Origin: Levilactobacillus brevis ATCC 14869 = DSM 20054
GTDB taxonomy: Bacteria > Bacillota > Bacilli > Lactobacillales > Lactobacillaceae
Direction: 5' to 3'
DNA: 64,000 bases
Assembly: GCF_001433855.1 (NCBI RefSeq)
Contig: NZ_AZCP01000003.1
Location: 304,239 to 368,238, forward strand
Positions 1-8,197 of the stretch are shown one piece after another. Below the pieces are notes generated by a model. That model saw nothing but the letters and a program-made list of their open reading frames with translations, had not been told where the DNA came from and ran no database searches. Positions within the stretch are counted from its first letter, which is position 1. Each line of letters opens with the position of its first letter. The position numbers were made by a program, and so were the translations under genes.

Positions 1-1033
1 TAAAGAAGAACAGGTTATCAAGCACCATCAAGACTTGGCTAACAAATCAGTCAGCATATTTTTGTTACTCGGACTGGATAACAGTGGGAAAAGAAAGTTA
101 TCAACTAGTCGAACGGATGGCATGATGGTGGTTATCGTGAATCATAAGACTAAGACAATAACGTTGTGCAGTTTGTTGCGAGACACGTTTACGAAGATCT
201 ATTCGCAACAATATCATGGCTATCAGCGAATTGAAACGGCCTATACGTACGGTGGTGATGCGGCCGCTGTTGCAACGGTCGAGCATTTCTTGAAGCTACC
301 GATTGATTACTACGTGACGCTAAACTGGGATGGTTTTATTCAAGCGATTAATGATATTGGACCATTAAGCGTTCGCGTCGATCGTGCTTTTGTTGGTCAA
401 AACTATTGGGGACACGCTGTTCATTTTAAAGCGGGACTACAGGAGATGAATGGTGCCCGCGCCTTGGCTTATGCCCGGGAGCGCCACGTCGATAATGACC
501 AATATCGTGGCTTCCGACAACAGGCGGTGTTGTATGCGTTACTTAAACGACTCAATCAAGGGGCGTTAGTCGCTAAGGGAAGTCAGATAATGGGGGATGT
601 GAAAGGACAAGTGCGAACCAATATGTCAGAAGGAGATATGTTGAGCTTGATTAAATACCGAACGGTTCTAAAGCACTATCGAGTCAAACGCGTGACATTT
701 CAGTGGCGCACCTTTGATACGGCCGGGCGTAGTATGGTTGAAGTTTATCCAGATAGCCATCAACACACCATTGCTGAATTACAAGCTGCCGCCGGACGCC
801 GGGCACCACTACCGCAAGGGCCATTTGTTACCAACGGGCACTATTTATACAATAGTGACGAGACGGTGCAGTCAGCGGCCAGCGAAGCCAAAGCCGACAC
901 CGATTATGGTAATCCACACGTTTATATTGGAGAGCCGGGTAATACTAAGACGGGACGCTTACCAATAGAAGTACCACTAACGAATGGTTTTCGGCAATCG
1001 GACCATACGCCAACCGCGTATCCCGACCATTAA
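1..1033 (+). CDS. LCP (LytR-CpsA-Psr) family cell-wall ligase, 5' end outside window
   Basis: The reading frame is open from the first bases of the window, so the N-terminus (membrane anchor) is missing; the TTG at 35 is an internal codon. The visible part is the LCP catalytic domain: LLLGLDNSG near the start, the arginine-bearing RTDGMMVV strand, the SLLRDT motif and the YARERH...D...RGFRQQ segment that binds the polyprenyl pyrophosphate. Family members transfer teichoic acids or capsule polymers from the lipid carrier to peptidoglycan outside the membrane. The C-terminal 60 residues are polar and low in motifs. The stop is 6 bp from the convergent MocR gene. The family call is secure; the polymer attached is not known. 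Confidence 0.9.
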   Translation, partial: KEEQVIKHHQDLANKSVSIFLLLGLDNSGKRKLSTSRTDGMMVVIVNHKTKTITLCSLLRDTFTKIYSQQYHGYQRIETAYTYGGDAAAVATVEHFLKLPIDYYVTLNWDGFIQAINDIGPLSVRVDRAFVGQNYWGHAVHFKAGLQEMNGARALAYARERHVDNDQYRGFRQQAVLYALLKRLNQGALVAKGSQIMGDVKGQVRTNMSEGDMLSLIKYRTVLKHYRVKRVTFQWRTFDTAGRSMVEVYPDSHQHTIAELQAAAGRRAPLPQGPFVTNGHYLYNSDETVQSAASEAKADTDYGNPHVYIGEPGNTKTGRLPIEVPLTNGFRQSDHTPTAYPDH

Positions 1034-1039
1034 TGCGGG

Positions 1040-2437
1040 TCAAGAAAGGCGCTGGATGAGCAGCCGTTGTTGGCGATAGTCCAGCCCCGCAAAGTTAAAG
1101 CGAAAGGCCGAACGATCAGCGCCATAGATCGGTCCCGGCGTTACTAAGAGGTGCTGCTCAAGCAAATGCTCAAAAATATTGCGGTCAGCTTGTGTTACCC
1201 AGAGGTAAAAGCCACCCAAGGGCGTGACAAAGTGCCAATCGGGGCGTAATTGTCGAAGAATGGCGGTCACATTTTGGCGGCGCTGGGCGAGCTGAGTGGT
1301 GAGCTGGGTAACGCCGAGCGAAAATTCCGGACTGTTTAGGGCGTGATCGGCCATGACCTGGGCCAATAAACTGGGAACTAAATCCAAGTTTTTTTGAACC
1401 TGGCGAATGCGTTCACCGATAGCTTGTGGGGCGACAATCCAGCCAATTCGGGTGTTAGACCCCAGCAGCTTAGATAACGAACTGATGTAGATCACATTGT
1501 CTGGTGCGAGGGCCTTAAATGGGGGAACTGCGATGTCACGATCAACCAGCCAACCGAAGACATCATCCTCAACGATGGCGACCTGATAGCGTTGGCATAG
1601 TGCCAGAATAGCCTGACGTTCGGCTAAGGGGAGGATGCGCCCAGTTGGGTTTTGGAGTGTGGGATTTAAGATAAGTAGTTTAATCCGGTGCTTAATAATG
1701 GCGGTCTCTAACGCCGTCAAATCTAAACCAAGAGTGGTCGTTGGAATCGTGTAGGCGCGTACACCGGCGGCACTGAACACCGCGCTGGCGCTAAAATATG
1801 ATGGTGTAACAAAGGCTACCGCGTCTCCCGGCTGTAACAGGCTATTAAGAATGAGGAGGAGCGCTTGCTGGGCACCGCCGGTGATAATCAGGGACTGGCG
1901 GTCCAATGTGAATTGCTGACGTGCGGTGTGATAGCGATTGATGGTTTGCATGAGCGGCAGATAACCCGTACGTTCCTCTTGTTGTTGAGCAGTCAAAAAA
2001 CCCTGCCAGTCTAAGGTTAAGGTTCCCAATTGGGGAATGAGGTTGGTTGGCAGCTCATTTGCTGCTGCGTCAATGAGGGGAACCGTTGCGGTAGTTCGAG
2101 CCTTGGCTAGTTTTCGTTGATACGTAGCGTGTCGGGTGGCAGTAGTATTCTCCAAGAAGGCTTGCCAGTTAACTTTATTAGCCAGTTGATTGACGTGAGG
2201 TAGTTGGGCGACAAACGTCCCGCTACCTCTTTTTTTGACCAAGATACCCACGGCAGCCAGGTCTAATAAAGCGCGGGTAACGGTTGACCGATCAACGTGC
2301 AATAACGTCGCGAGTTCGCGTTCAGCTGGCAGACGTTGGCCGGGGAGCAGATCACCATTTTGAATGGCCTGCTTAATAAATTGCGTAATGGCGAGGTATT
2401 TAGGCTTGATGGCGGGCAGATGTGACCAATTTAGCAT
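1040..2437 (-). CDS. MocR/PdxR-type regulator (GntR wHTH + aminotransferase-like domain)
   Basis: About 465 residues. An N-terminal GntR winged helix (roughly residues 5-75: PGQRLPAERELATLLHVDRSTVTRALLDL) is followed by a fold-type I aminotransferase domain with the PLP-lysine motif SSLSKLLGSNTRIGW. Such MocR proteins bind PLP and control vitamin B6 genes. It is divergent from a pyridoxal kinase and an ECF S-component, which supports a PdxR-like role. I place the start at the ATG of MLNWS because AAAGGAT lies about 8 nt upstream; the longer frame to 2470 would run into the palindrome at 2476-2503. The B6 target is inferred from the neighbours. Confidence 0.85.
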   Translation of the reverse strand: MLNWSHLPAIKPKYLAITQFIKQAIQNGDLLPGQRLPAERELATLLHVDRSTVTRALLDLAAVGILVKKRGSGTFVAQLPHVNQLANKVNWQAFLENTTATRHATYQRKLAKARTTATVPLIDAAANELPTNLIPQLGTLTLDWQGFLTAQQQEERTGYLPLMQTINRYHTARQQFTLDRQSLIITGGAQQALLLILNSLLQPGDAVAFVTPSYFSASAVFSAAGVRAYTIPTTTLGLDLTALETAIIKHRIKLLILNPTLQNPTGRILPLAERQAILALCQRYQVAIVEDDVFGWLVDRDIAVPPFKALAPDNVIYISSLSKLLGSNTRIGWIVAPQAIGERIRQVQKNLDLVPSLLAQVMADHALNSPEFSLGVTQLTTQLAQRRQNVTAILRQLRPDWHFVTPLGGFYLWVTQADRNIFEHLLEQHLLVTPGPIYGADRSAFRFNFAGLDYRQQRLLIQRLS

Positions 2438-2475
2438 ACGTCCAGATCCTTTCGTGATTGCTTCTAGCATAGCAT

Positions 2476-2503
2476 AATTGGCTGGTTTTAAAACAAGCCA
2501 ATT
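2476..2503. promoter_or_regulatory. Near-perfect 28-bp palindrome between mocR and pdxK
   Basis: AATTGGCT and AGCCAATT flank a central GTTTTAAAAC, giving 26 of 28 self-complementary positions. It lies in the divergent intergenic region and is a good candidate operator for the MocR protein, or a promoter overlap controlling both genes. Confidence 0.5.
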
Positions 2504-2558
2504 GGTGGTTGTACTTGAGTCACAGCTGACCCATACTGGAGAGCGTGGGGGCGATCAG

Positions 2559-3353
2559 ATGGAAAATGTCTTAACCATTGCCGGCTCGGATAGCTTAGCT
2601 GGTGGCGGTATACAAGCCGATTTAAAAACGTTTGAAGAATTACATACTTTTGGCCTGAGTGTGCTCACGAGTGTTGTGAGTGTGCTCCCGGATGAACTGA
2701 AGGCTTTTCAGTTGCCGGCTGAAGTTATGGCGACACAGTTAACATCCGTTTTTGACCAGGTCCCGATTAAGGCCGTTAAGACAGGATTACTCGGTAATTT
2801 GACAGCGCTTACTTTGACAGTCAAATGCTTACGTTCATCCCAAATATCGGTGGTCGTTGATCCCGTAATGGTCTTCAAGGAAGGGCCGTTGCAAGTGACG
2901 CCCGAGTATTTAACGGCCTTGAAAGAGACACTGTTGCCATTGGCCACGATCACCACACCCAATCTGCTGGAAGCCCAGCAGCTAAGTGGATTAACCATTA
3001 CCAATCGTGAACAGATGGTCGCAGCAGCTCGGCAGATTCAAGCGCTAGGGTGCCCTAATGTGGTCATCAAGGGTGGCAGTCGCTTGGGTGGGTCAGTGGC
3101 CCCGGATTGCTTGTTGATTGGGGATGACGTGACGTGGTTAGAAGCGCCAATCATCTTGAATGCAGCCAGCGATGGGGCAGGTTGCACCTTCTCAGCCGCA
3201 ATTACCGCGCAATTGGCAAAAGGCCAGGAGCTACTTGAAGCGGTGACGTTTGCTAAAAAATTTGTGCATGCTGCCATTACACACGGCGTTGCCATTAGTC
3301 ATGACTATGGTAGTGTGTGGCCGGGTGGCTGGCATCAGGCGGTGACGAAATGA
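2559..3353 (+). CDS. pdxK: Pyridoxal/pyridoxine kinase of the ThiD-like ribokinase family
   Basis: A 264-residue kinase beginning MENVLTIAGSDSLAGGGIQADLKTF, the phosphate and substrate loop of the ThiD/PdxK branch. It ends with the anion-hole motif DGAGCTFSAAI, which carries the Cys seen in Gram-positive dual PdxK/ThiD enzymes instead of Asp-Thr. It would phosphorylate pyridoxal, pyridoxine or pyridoxamine with ATP (hydroxymethylpyrimidine is the alternative). The ATG at 2559 is chosen because the longer frame starts inside the palindrome; its ribosome site (GTGGGGG) is modest. It overlaps the next gene by 4 bp (ATGA), so both are co-translated. The B6 role rests on the MocR neighbour. Confidence 0.82.
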   Translation: MENVLTIAGSDSLAGGGIQADLKTFEELHTFGLSVLTSVVSVLPDELKAFQLPAEVMATQLTSVFDQVPIKAVKTGLLGNLTALTLTVKCLRSSQISVVVDPVMVFKEGPLQVTPEYLTALKETLLPLATITTPNLLEAQQLSGLTITNREQMVAAARQIQALGCPNVVIKGGSRLGGSVAPDCLLIGDDVTWLEAPIILNAASDGAGCTFSAAITAQLAKGQELLEAVTFAKKFVHAAITHGVAISHDYGSVWPGGWHQAVTK

Positions 3354-3850
3354 CCAAAGGAAGCTTAAAAGAAAACACGATTGCAGCGGTATTAATTGCC
3401 ATGACGGTGGCACTATCTATTCTCGTCGTCATTCCAATTCCGGCGACTAAAGGGATTGTTACCTTGTGCGAAGTTGGTATCTATACCAGTGCCATTTTGT
3501 ATGGTCGGCGAATGGGCTTATTAGTTGGTGGCGCTAGTGGCTTTTTAATTGATATTTTGACGGGCTATCCAGTCTGGTGTCTCTTCTCGCTGGTGATCCA
3601 CGGCACGCAGGGGCTAGTCGTTGGGTGGTTGCTTCCGCGACACCATAAAGGTATTAGGAGCATGCTATTACCGCTATTAGTCGGGAGTTTGGTGATGGTG
3701 ATTGGGTATTGCTTGGCCACGACCTTGCTATTTGGCTGGCCAGCCGGATTGGCATCAATCTTTGGTAATGTGGTTCAAGTTGGTTTTGGTGCAGGGGTAA
3801 CCCTCTCAATTGTGGGGCCTTTGACGCGGTTGAAACCAGATTTAGTATAA
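3350..3850 (+). CDS. ECF transporter S-component, probable vitamin B6 uptake (PdxU-like)
   Basis: 166 residues, almost entirely hydrophobic with about five to six membrane segments and the S-component style N-terminus ([25 protein letters not shown]). S-components capture a vitamin and work with a shared EcfA/A'/T energising module encoded elsewhere. The start ATG overlaps the kinase stop (ATGA). The operon with pyridoxal kinase and a divergent MocR regulator points to pyridoxine or pyridoxal as substrate; a thiamin-precursor role cannot be excluded from sequence. Confidence 0.78.
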   Translation: MTKGSLKENTIAAVLIAMTVALSILVVIPIPATKGIVTLCEVGIYTSAILYGRRMGLLVGGASGFLIDILTGYPVWCLFSLVIHGTQGLVVGWLLPRHHKGIRSMLLPLLVGSLVMVIGYCLATTLLFGWPAGLASIFGNVVQVGFGAGVTLSIVGPLTRLKPDLV

Positions 3851-3867
3851 AAATAGGAGCGTTTAAT

Positions 3868-4428
3868 ATGACAGAAATGAACTTAGATCACTTAACACAG
3901 CAGGTTACAACGATTGTTCAAGACGTGTTGGCGGCGGCAAAATTACATCGTGGGGATGTCTTTGTCTTGGGGTGTTCAACTAGTGAGGTCGTGGGTGGAC
4001 ACATTGGTAAGAATTCTGATTTGGCGGTGGGCACTACGATTATTCGGGCGTTGCGTGCCCAGTTGGAACCGCAGGGGATTCATCTGGCAGTTCAGGGATG
4101 TGAGCACATCAATCGTAGCCTCGTGATGGAACGTGCAGTAGCCGCAGATAAAGGATTTGAAGAGGTAACTGTTGTGCCTGCGCTGCACGCGGGTGGGGCT
4201 TGTTCCATTGCAGCCTTTCAGCAGTTCACCGACCCAATTGAAGTCGAACACGTTGTGGCACAAGCCGGTTTAGATATTGGTGATACAGCAATTGGGATGC
4301 ACGTGAAGTTCGTTCAGGTGCCCGTTCGGCCAAGTATTTTGGAACTCGGCGGGGCTCACGTGACGGCCCTCCGCTCACGACCAAAATATGTTGGCGGTCC
4401 CCGGGCTAATTATGATCCGATTGCGTAG
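3868..4428 (+). CDS. UPF0340 / YwlG family protein (DUF436)
   Basis: 186 residues with the family hallmarks [19 protein letters not shown] near residue 30, [14 protein letters not shown] in the middle and the C-terminal [16 protein letters not shown]. The family has conserved Cys and His residues and is widespread in Firmicutes, but I know of no assigned biochemical function. AGGAG sits 9 nt before the ATG, and it follows the B6 genes by 17 bp, so it may share their transcript. Confidence 0.85.
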   Translation: MTEMNLDHLTQQVTTIVQDVLAAAKLHRGDVFVLGCSTSEVVGGHIGKNSDLAVGTTIIRALRAQLEPQGIHLAVQGCEHINRSLVMERAVAADKGFEEVTVVPALHAGGACSIAAFQQFTDPIEVEHVVAQAGLDIGDTAIGMHVKFVQVPVRPSILELGGAHVTALRSRPKYVGGPRANYDPIA

Positions 4429-4462
4429 GTTCTCCAACTGGTGGTGAGTGTTGTGATTGTTG

Positions 4463-4628
4463 TCCGCCCTCTGGTCGCGGTAAAGGGGCTGGAACGTACC
4501 GGACACGACTTTAAGCCAAGCAACCCACTTGTCTTAAAGCTCGGTCTTATTCTAAGCGCACGAAAGACGCGCCCTAAGGATAACGACGGTACTGAGCCCA
4601 TTTGCCGCTTCCCGCTGGGCTACGGCGG
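4463..4628. repeat. Dispersed structured repeat, copy A
   Basis: About 166 bp that recur with roughly 85 percent identity at 53661-53827 and as a 3' fragment at 26586-26651. The ends pair (GGTAAAGGGGCT near 4479-4490 with AGCCCATTTGCC near 4595-4606), and two inner hairpins form: CTTTAAG with CTTAAAG at about 4509-4539, and TTATTCTAAGCGC with GCGCCCTAAGGATAA at about 4546-4583. The small open frame across it is a by-product. No known RNA family is recognised with certainty. Confidence 0.75.
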
Positions 4629-4705
4629 TGTTGGATGGCAAGGAGTGGTAGTCTTGTCGGATTTAAACTGATATTGCTGCAAGATGAAAGAGAATGAATT
4701 TTAAG

Positions 4706-4754
4706 AAAAGTAGCGACTACTGACGGAAATGGCGGATCAGTAGTCGCTACTTTT
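4706..4754 (+). terminator. Strong hairpin, probably bidirectional terminator
   Basis: AAAAGTAGCGACTACTGA pairs perfectly with its complement ending in TTTT. It closes the pdx / UPF0340 transcript and lies just upstream of the pentapeptide gene. Confidence 0.75.
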
Positions 4755-4859
4755 GCGTTTAATGTTCAGCGCTGCCAATTTTGGCAGATGGTGAAGCCCG
4801 GTTTAATTTGGAGACATACTTACGGTATACTAAAGGTCATCGATTAAGGAGGACCTTTC

Positions 4860-5492
4860 ATGAATGACCCGAGAATCTTACCCGCAACATTAACTGCGCA
4901 GAGCTTTTTAGCCATTACAGCTGATGAAGACCGGCAGCTACAAATGGCCCATGTACAACAGCAGACGATTGCAGACCAGTCGCTGGAGCATCCGTTGATT
5001 GATCAGTGTTTATTTGAAGGGACGACATTTATTAATGATAACTTCTATCGTGCAGAGTTAACTGATGTTATTTTTAAGAACTGTACATTGGTTAACTGTC
5101 AGTTGGAAGCGGCCAGCCTGTACCGAGTTCAACTGCAGAATTGTAAGTTGGTCGGGACCACCTTTGACCACGCGGTATTTAGAGACGTGGTCATCACGGA
5201 CTGTGATTTATCATTGGCCAATCTTAATGAGGTTAAGTTCACTAGCGTCAAGATAATAGCAAGTCGATTAGTAGAAGTTAATTGCCTCGACAGCGTGATG
5301 ATTAAGACTCAATTGACCCGCTGTGATTTGAATCAGGCCGATTTTTCTGGTACTGGGTTAAAGGCCCTTGATCTGAGTACGTGTGACTTTGATGAGTTAC
5401 GGCTAACGGCCAATGACTTGCGCGGGTGTCATTTAAATACCGAGCAGGCGGCGTATTTCGCGCAACAGCTTTTAGGGGTTCAGTTAGCGTGA
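4860..5492 (+). CDS. Pentapeptide-repeat protein
   Basis: 210 residues. From about residue 45 onward the sequence follows the A(D/N)LXX-type pentapeptide pattern (CLFEGTTFINDNFYRAELTDVIFKNCTLVNC, then LSLANLNEVKF and LNQADFSGTGLKALDLSTCDFDELRL), which folds as a right-handed square helix. The first 45 residues are non-repeat. Some relatives mimic DNA and protect gyrase, but most are uncharacterised; nothing here shows which. AAGGAGG lies 7 nt before the ATG. Its last codons overlap the convergent lacI-type gene by 9 bp. Confidence 0.85.
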   Translation: MNDPRILPATLTAQSFLAITADEDRQLQMAHVQQQTIADQSLEHPLIDQCLFEGTTFINDNFYRAELTDVIFKNCTLVNCQLEAASLYRVQLQNCKLVGTTFDHAVFRDVVITDCDLSLANLNEVKFTSVKIIASRLVEVNCLDSVMIKTQLTRCDLNQADFSGTGLKALDLSTCDFDELRLTANDLRGCHLNTEQAAYFAQQLLGVQLA

Positions 5493-6461
5493 AATGGTTG
5501 TGGCCGCGAGACGAATCTCTTCCGGGAGTAAGTCGGGGTCGTCAATCTTAGCTAACAGACGGTCGATGGCTGTTTGCCCCAGTTGTGCAATAGGTTGCCG
5601 CGCCGTGACAATTGGCTGGGGTAAGAAGTCAAACCAATCTTGATCGTCGAAGCCACCTAAATGAATGGGTGGGAGATCAAGCGCTGGAAGTTTACGTAAA
5701 ACTTCCTCCATGATGGTATTGTCGGCAACGAAGAGGCCATCGCATTTTTGATTAACCAGTAGCTGGCGGGTCATCTGTTGTACGTTACTATTGTCCGTTC
5801 GCGCCGTTGCCTCAATAGCAGCATCAGGCTCGAAGCCAGCCTGGGTTAGGGCTTCTCGGTAACCGGTCATGCGTTCCGTCGCTGTAAAGGAAACGGCGCT
5901 ATTGATGATTCCAATTCGTTGGGCGCCTTGATGAATAAGCTCAGTGACAACAGCCTGCGTGCCCTGGATATTGTCAACCAGCACGCGATCGTAAGCTAGT
6001 TGGCCAGTAACGGGCGGCATGCGATCAACAAAGACAGCTGGTGTGTTGCCCAAAATATCAGTGTACTTAGTGGGGCCACCAGCACTGGTGATGATAATAC
6101 CATCAACTTGTTTTTCTAGTAACAGACTGAGTGCGTTGGCCTCTTTGGCGAGACTCTCATCGGTGTTGACCAACACAACATCATAGCCGGCTTTATCTGC
6201 GGCGTCTTCAATGGCCCGACTGAGTTTAGTAAAGAATGCATTTAAAATATCTGGGATAATGACCCCAAGGGTATGGGTATGTTGGAGTCGAATGCTACGA
6301 GCAAGGCCGTTGGGGTGATAGCCTAAGTTATTCGCAATGTTTTGAATCTTTTGGCGCGTATCGCGTTTAACTCGTGGGCTGTGAGTCAGCGCGCGGGAAA
6401 CCGTTGCTTCGGACACCCCTGCAGCCTTAGCGACATCCTTAATCGTTACTTTTCCAGTCAT
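5484..6461 (-). CDS. LacI family transcriptional regulator
   Basis: 325 residues. The N-terminal LacI helix-turn-helix is complete (TIKDVAKAAGVSEATVSRALTHSPRVKRDTRQKI), with a hinge helix near NGLARSIR, followed by a periplasmic-binding-protein-like sugar sensor (HTLGVIIPDILNAFF, DGIIITSAG, FVDRMPP, GLFVADNTI, HLGGFDD). It normally represses a sugar operon in response to a sugar or through HPr/CcpA-like input, yet no sugar operon adjoins it: the neighbours are a pentapeptide gene and a tRNA. The effector and target are therefore unknown; an autoregulatory site is proposed at 6524-6535. Confidence 0.92.
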   Translation of the reverse strand: MTGKVTIKDVAKAAGVSEATVSRALTHSPRVKRDTRQKIQNIANNLGYHPNGLARSIRLQHTHTLGVIIPDILNAFFTKLSRAIEDAADKAGYDVVLVNTDESLAKEANALSLLLEKQVDGIIITSAGGPTKYTDILGNTPAVFVDRMPPVTGQLAYDRVLVDNIQGTQAVVTELIHQGAQRIGIINSAVSFTATERMTGYREALTQAGFEPDAAIEATARTDNSNVQQMTRQLLVNQKCDGLFVADNTIMEEVLRKLPALDLPPIHLGGFDDQDWFDFLPQPIVTARQPIAQLGQTAIDRLLAKIDDPDLLPEEIRLAATTISR

Positions 6462-6523
6462 AAAAATTCACCTCGTCACCTGATTTTATGGGCCATGTAT
6501 CATAGCTATTAATATTATGTTAG

Positions 6524-6535
6524 CGGTTCAAACCG
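6524..6535. promoter_or_regulatory. Candidate operator of the LacI-type gene
   Basis: CGGTTCAAACCG consists of 5-bp arms around CA and lies 63 bp upstream of the lacI-type start, in line with autoregulation. The match to a LacI-family operator is by form only. Confidence 0.35.
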
Positions 6536-6641
6536 GTGGACGCAAGCCAGATTCAACGATTTTTTTACAAAAGGTCTTGCGTTATCCCCTAATGTAATGC
6601 TAAAATTATTTCTTGTTGGGGGTCAGGTATTGACCACTTAT

Positions 6642-6713
6642 TGGGCTATAGCCAAGTGGTAAGGCAACGGGTTTTGATCCCGTGATGCGCTGGTTCGAAC
6701 CCAGCTAGCCCAA
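6642..6713 (+). tRNA. tRNA-Gln (anticodon UUG)
   Basis: Complete 72-nt cloverleaf: acceptor TGGGCTA/TAGCCCA, D arm GCCAAGTGGTAAGGC, anticodon stem ACGGG/CCCGT with loop TTTTGAT (anticodon TTG), T arm GCTGG TTCGAAC CCAGC and discriminator A. CCA is not encoded. Confidence 0.96.
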
Positions 6714-6730
6714 TTAGAGAAATTTATGGT

Positions 6731-6768
6731 GAATCCTATCGGTCAATTATGACTGATGGGATTTTTTT
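6731..6768 (+). terminator. Terminator after tRNA-Gln
   Basis: AATCCTATCGGTCA pairs with TGACTGATGGGATT and is followed by a T-run, 18 bp after the tRNA. Confidence 0.75.
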
Positions 6769-6803
6769 GTACAGAAACGGTCATTTTCTCATTAAAGTTA
6801 GGT

Positions 6804-6826
6804 ATGATAGGTATAGAGACTATCAT
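6804..6826. promoter_or_regulatory. Inverted repeat upstream of the HTH-PfkB gene
   Basis: ATGATAG and CTATCAT are separated by 9 bp, 26 bp before the GTG start. This may be the gene's own operator; it does not match the palindrome at 8149-8164. Confidence 0.35.
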
Positions 6827-6851
6827 GAACGGAAGGATAAGGTGACGATGG

Positions 6852-7940
6852 GTGATCAGTAGAGAACAGCAAATCTTAGAGTGGATTAAGCAAAATCCAA
6901 TGATTTCACAAAACGAATTGGCCAAGTTAGCTGGTATTACCCGTTCTGGTGTGGCTGCGCATATTTCTAACCTAGTGAAAAAAGGCTATATTCAAGGGAA
7001 AGGCTATGTGATTACACCACCTAAATATGTGACGGTAATTGGTGGCGCCAATATGGATGTTTTTGGTGTTGCTAAAGAACCTATCAAAAATCAAAGTTCT
7101 TATCCAGGTAATATTTACTATAAGTTAGGTGGAGTTGGTCGCAATGCGGCTGTTAATTTGAGTAAGTTAGAACTAAAGACCTATTTAATTACAGCATTAG
7201 GTGATGATCGCAATGGCGAACGAATTAAAGAAGATGCTTTAAAAAATGGTGTTGATATTAGTCATTCAACGCAAGTTAGTCAAGCTGCAACGTCGACCTA
7301 TATGTATGTGAATCAACCCAATGGAGATCGTATTGTCGGAATTGATGATATGGCGATTAATAGTTATCTATCGCCGGAGTATCTTATGCAACAGGAACAA
7401 GTCATTAATAATTCCGACTTAATTATCATTGATTCTAATTTGCCTAAGCGTAGCATTAAGTGGCTTTATAATAATGTGCAAGTGCCGATATTTGCGAAAG
7501 CCGTTGGTCGTAATAAGATGATGAATCTTTATGATGGCATGAATCGGTTGGATACGTTGGTCATCAATGCAGTTGAAGCAACCGTGCTGACAAAAGTAAC
7601 GATTACTGACGAACAAACAGCACGTATGGCAGCGGAACGATTGCTGGAACGTAGTGTCCAGAACGTTTTTATTTATATCGATGAAGTGGGTATTCTTTAT
7701 CAAAGCCAGACGCAAGCCTACTTTTTTCAAGATGATGAAAAGATTCCTCGTAATACGAATGGTGCAGGTGCTGCTGCGATTGCGGGCCTAGCTTGGGCGC
7801 GGGTGAATCATCAAGATTTTTTGGAGACGGCTAAGTTTGGTGTGGCGGCGGCTTATATTACCACCGAATCATATGATGCAGTTAATCAAACAATGGCTTT
7901 GGCTAAGCTAACTGAGCGACAACAACAAATTTCAGATTAG
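6852..7940 (+). CDS. Winged-helix + PfkB-like protein lacking the catalytic Asp; probable operon regulator
   Basis: 362 residues. Residues 1-55 form a winged-helix DNA-binding domain (ILEWIKQNPMISQNELAKLAGITRSGVAAHISNLVKKGYI). The rest is a PfkB (ribokinase-like) domain starting VTVIGGANMDVFG. In active enzymes the motif is GAGD; here it is NGAGA (Ala at residue 307), so the base that activates the sugar hydroxyl is absent. The downstream paralogue at 8198 keeps NGAGD. I infer that this is a sugar- or nucleoside-sensing transcription factor rather than a kinase. The start is GTG; the nearby ATG at 6848 runs straight into a stop. It has its own terminator, so it is transcribed apart from the operon that follows. 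Confidence 0.82.
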   Translation: MISREQQILEWIKQNPMISQNELAKLAGITRSGVAAHISNLVKKGYIQGKGYVITPPKYVTVIGGANMDVFGVAKEPIKNQSSYPGNIYYKLGGVGRNAAVNLSKLELKTYLITALGDDRNGERIKEDALKNGVDISHSTQVSQAATSTYMYVNQPNGDRIVGIDDMAINSYLSPEYLMQQEQVINNSDLIIIDSNLPKRSIKWLYNNVQVPIFAKAVGRNKMMNLYDGMNRLDTLVINAVEATVLTKVTITDEQTARMAAERLLERSVQNVFIYIDEVGILYQSQTQAYFFQDDEKIPRNTNGAGAAAIAGLAWARVNHQDFLETAKFGVAAAYITTESYDAVNQTMALAKLTERQQQISD

Positions 7941-7944
7941 TCGC

Positions 7945-7981
7945 TTAAAAAATGGTATTTCCGAAAGGAGATGCCATTTTT
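7945..7981 (+). terminator. Terminator of the HTH-PfkB gene
   Basis: AAAAAATGGTATTTCC pairs with GGAGATGCCATTTTTT, immediately after the stop. Confidence 0.7.
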
Positions 7982-8095
7982 TTGTTTTGTGAAAGTCAGA
8001 GATTATATGGCTGTTAAATACTGAACAATAGGTGATACCGGCAGATTTAAAAATGAGCAAACTCCAAGTACTTTTGAAAGCGGATACATTTGGTG

Positions 8096-8125
8096 TTGAC
8101 AAACCCTACCTAATGATTATATTAT
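8096..8125 (+). promoter_or_regulatory. Promoter of the 8.2-14.2 kb nucleoside operon
   Basis: A consensus -35 box TTGACA (8096-8101) is followed by TATATT (16-bp spacing) or TATTAT (18-bp spacing) at 8118-8125. Confidence 0.6.
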
Positions 8126-8148
8126 CTAAGTGTCAAATGACTATACGA

Positions 8149-8164
8149 ATAAACAATTGTTTAT
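8149..8164. promoter_or_regulatory. Perfect 16-bp palindrome, candidate operator
   Basis: ATAAACAATTGTTTAT lies just downstream of the promoter and 34 bp before the first operon gene. Its position suits repression of the operon, most simply by the winged-helix PfkB-like protein encoded next door. Confidence 0.5.
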
Positions 8165-8197
8165 AAATTGCTTTTAACTAAACGGGAGGCAATCTAC

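Noticed and set aside
4441-4671. Small frame (and its counterpart at 53653-53859) with shared peptide ERTGHDFKP
   Set aside because: Both lie across the structured repeat; the similarity is that of the repeat, and neither has a fitting ribosome site.
6462-6641. Riboswitch upstream of the tRNA-Gln/lacI region
   Set aside because: Only a short palindrome and AT-rich sequence; no conserved aptamer motif.
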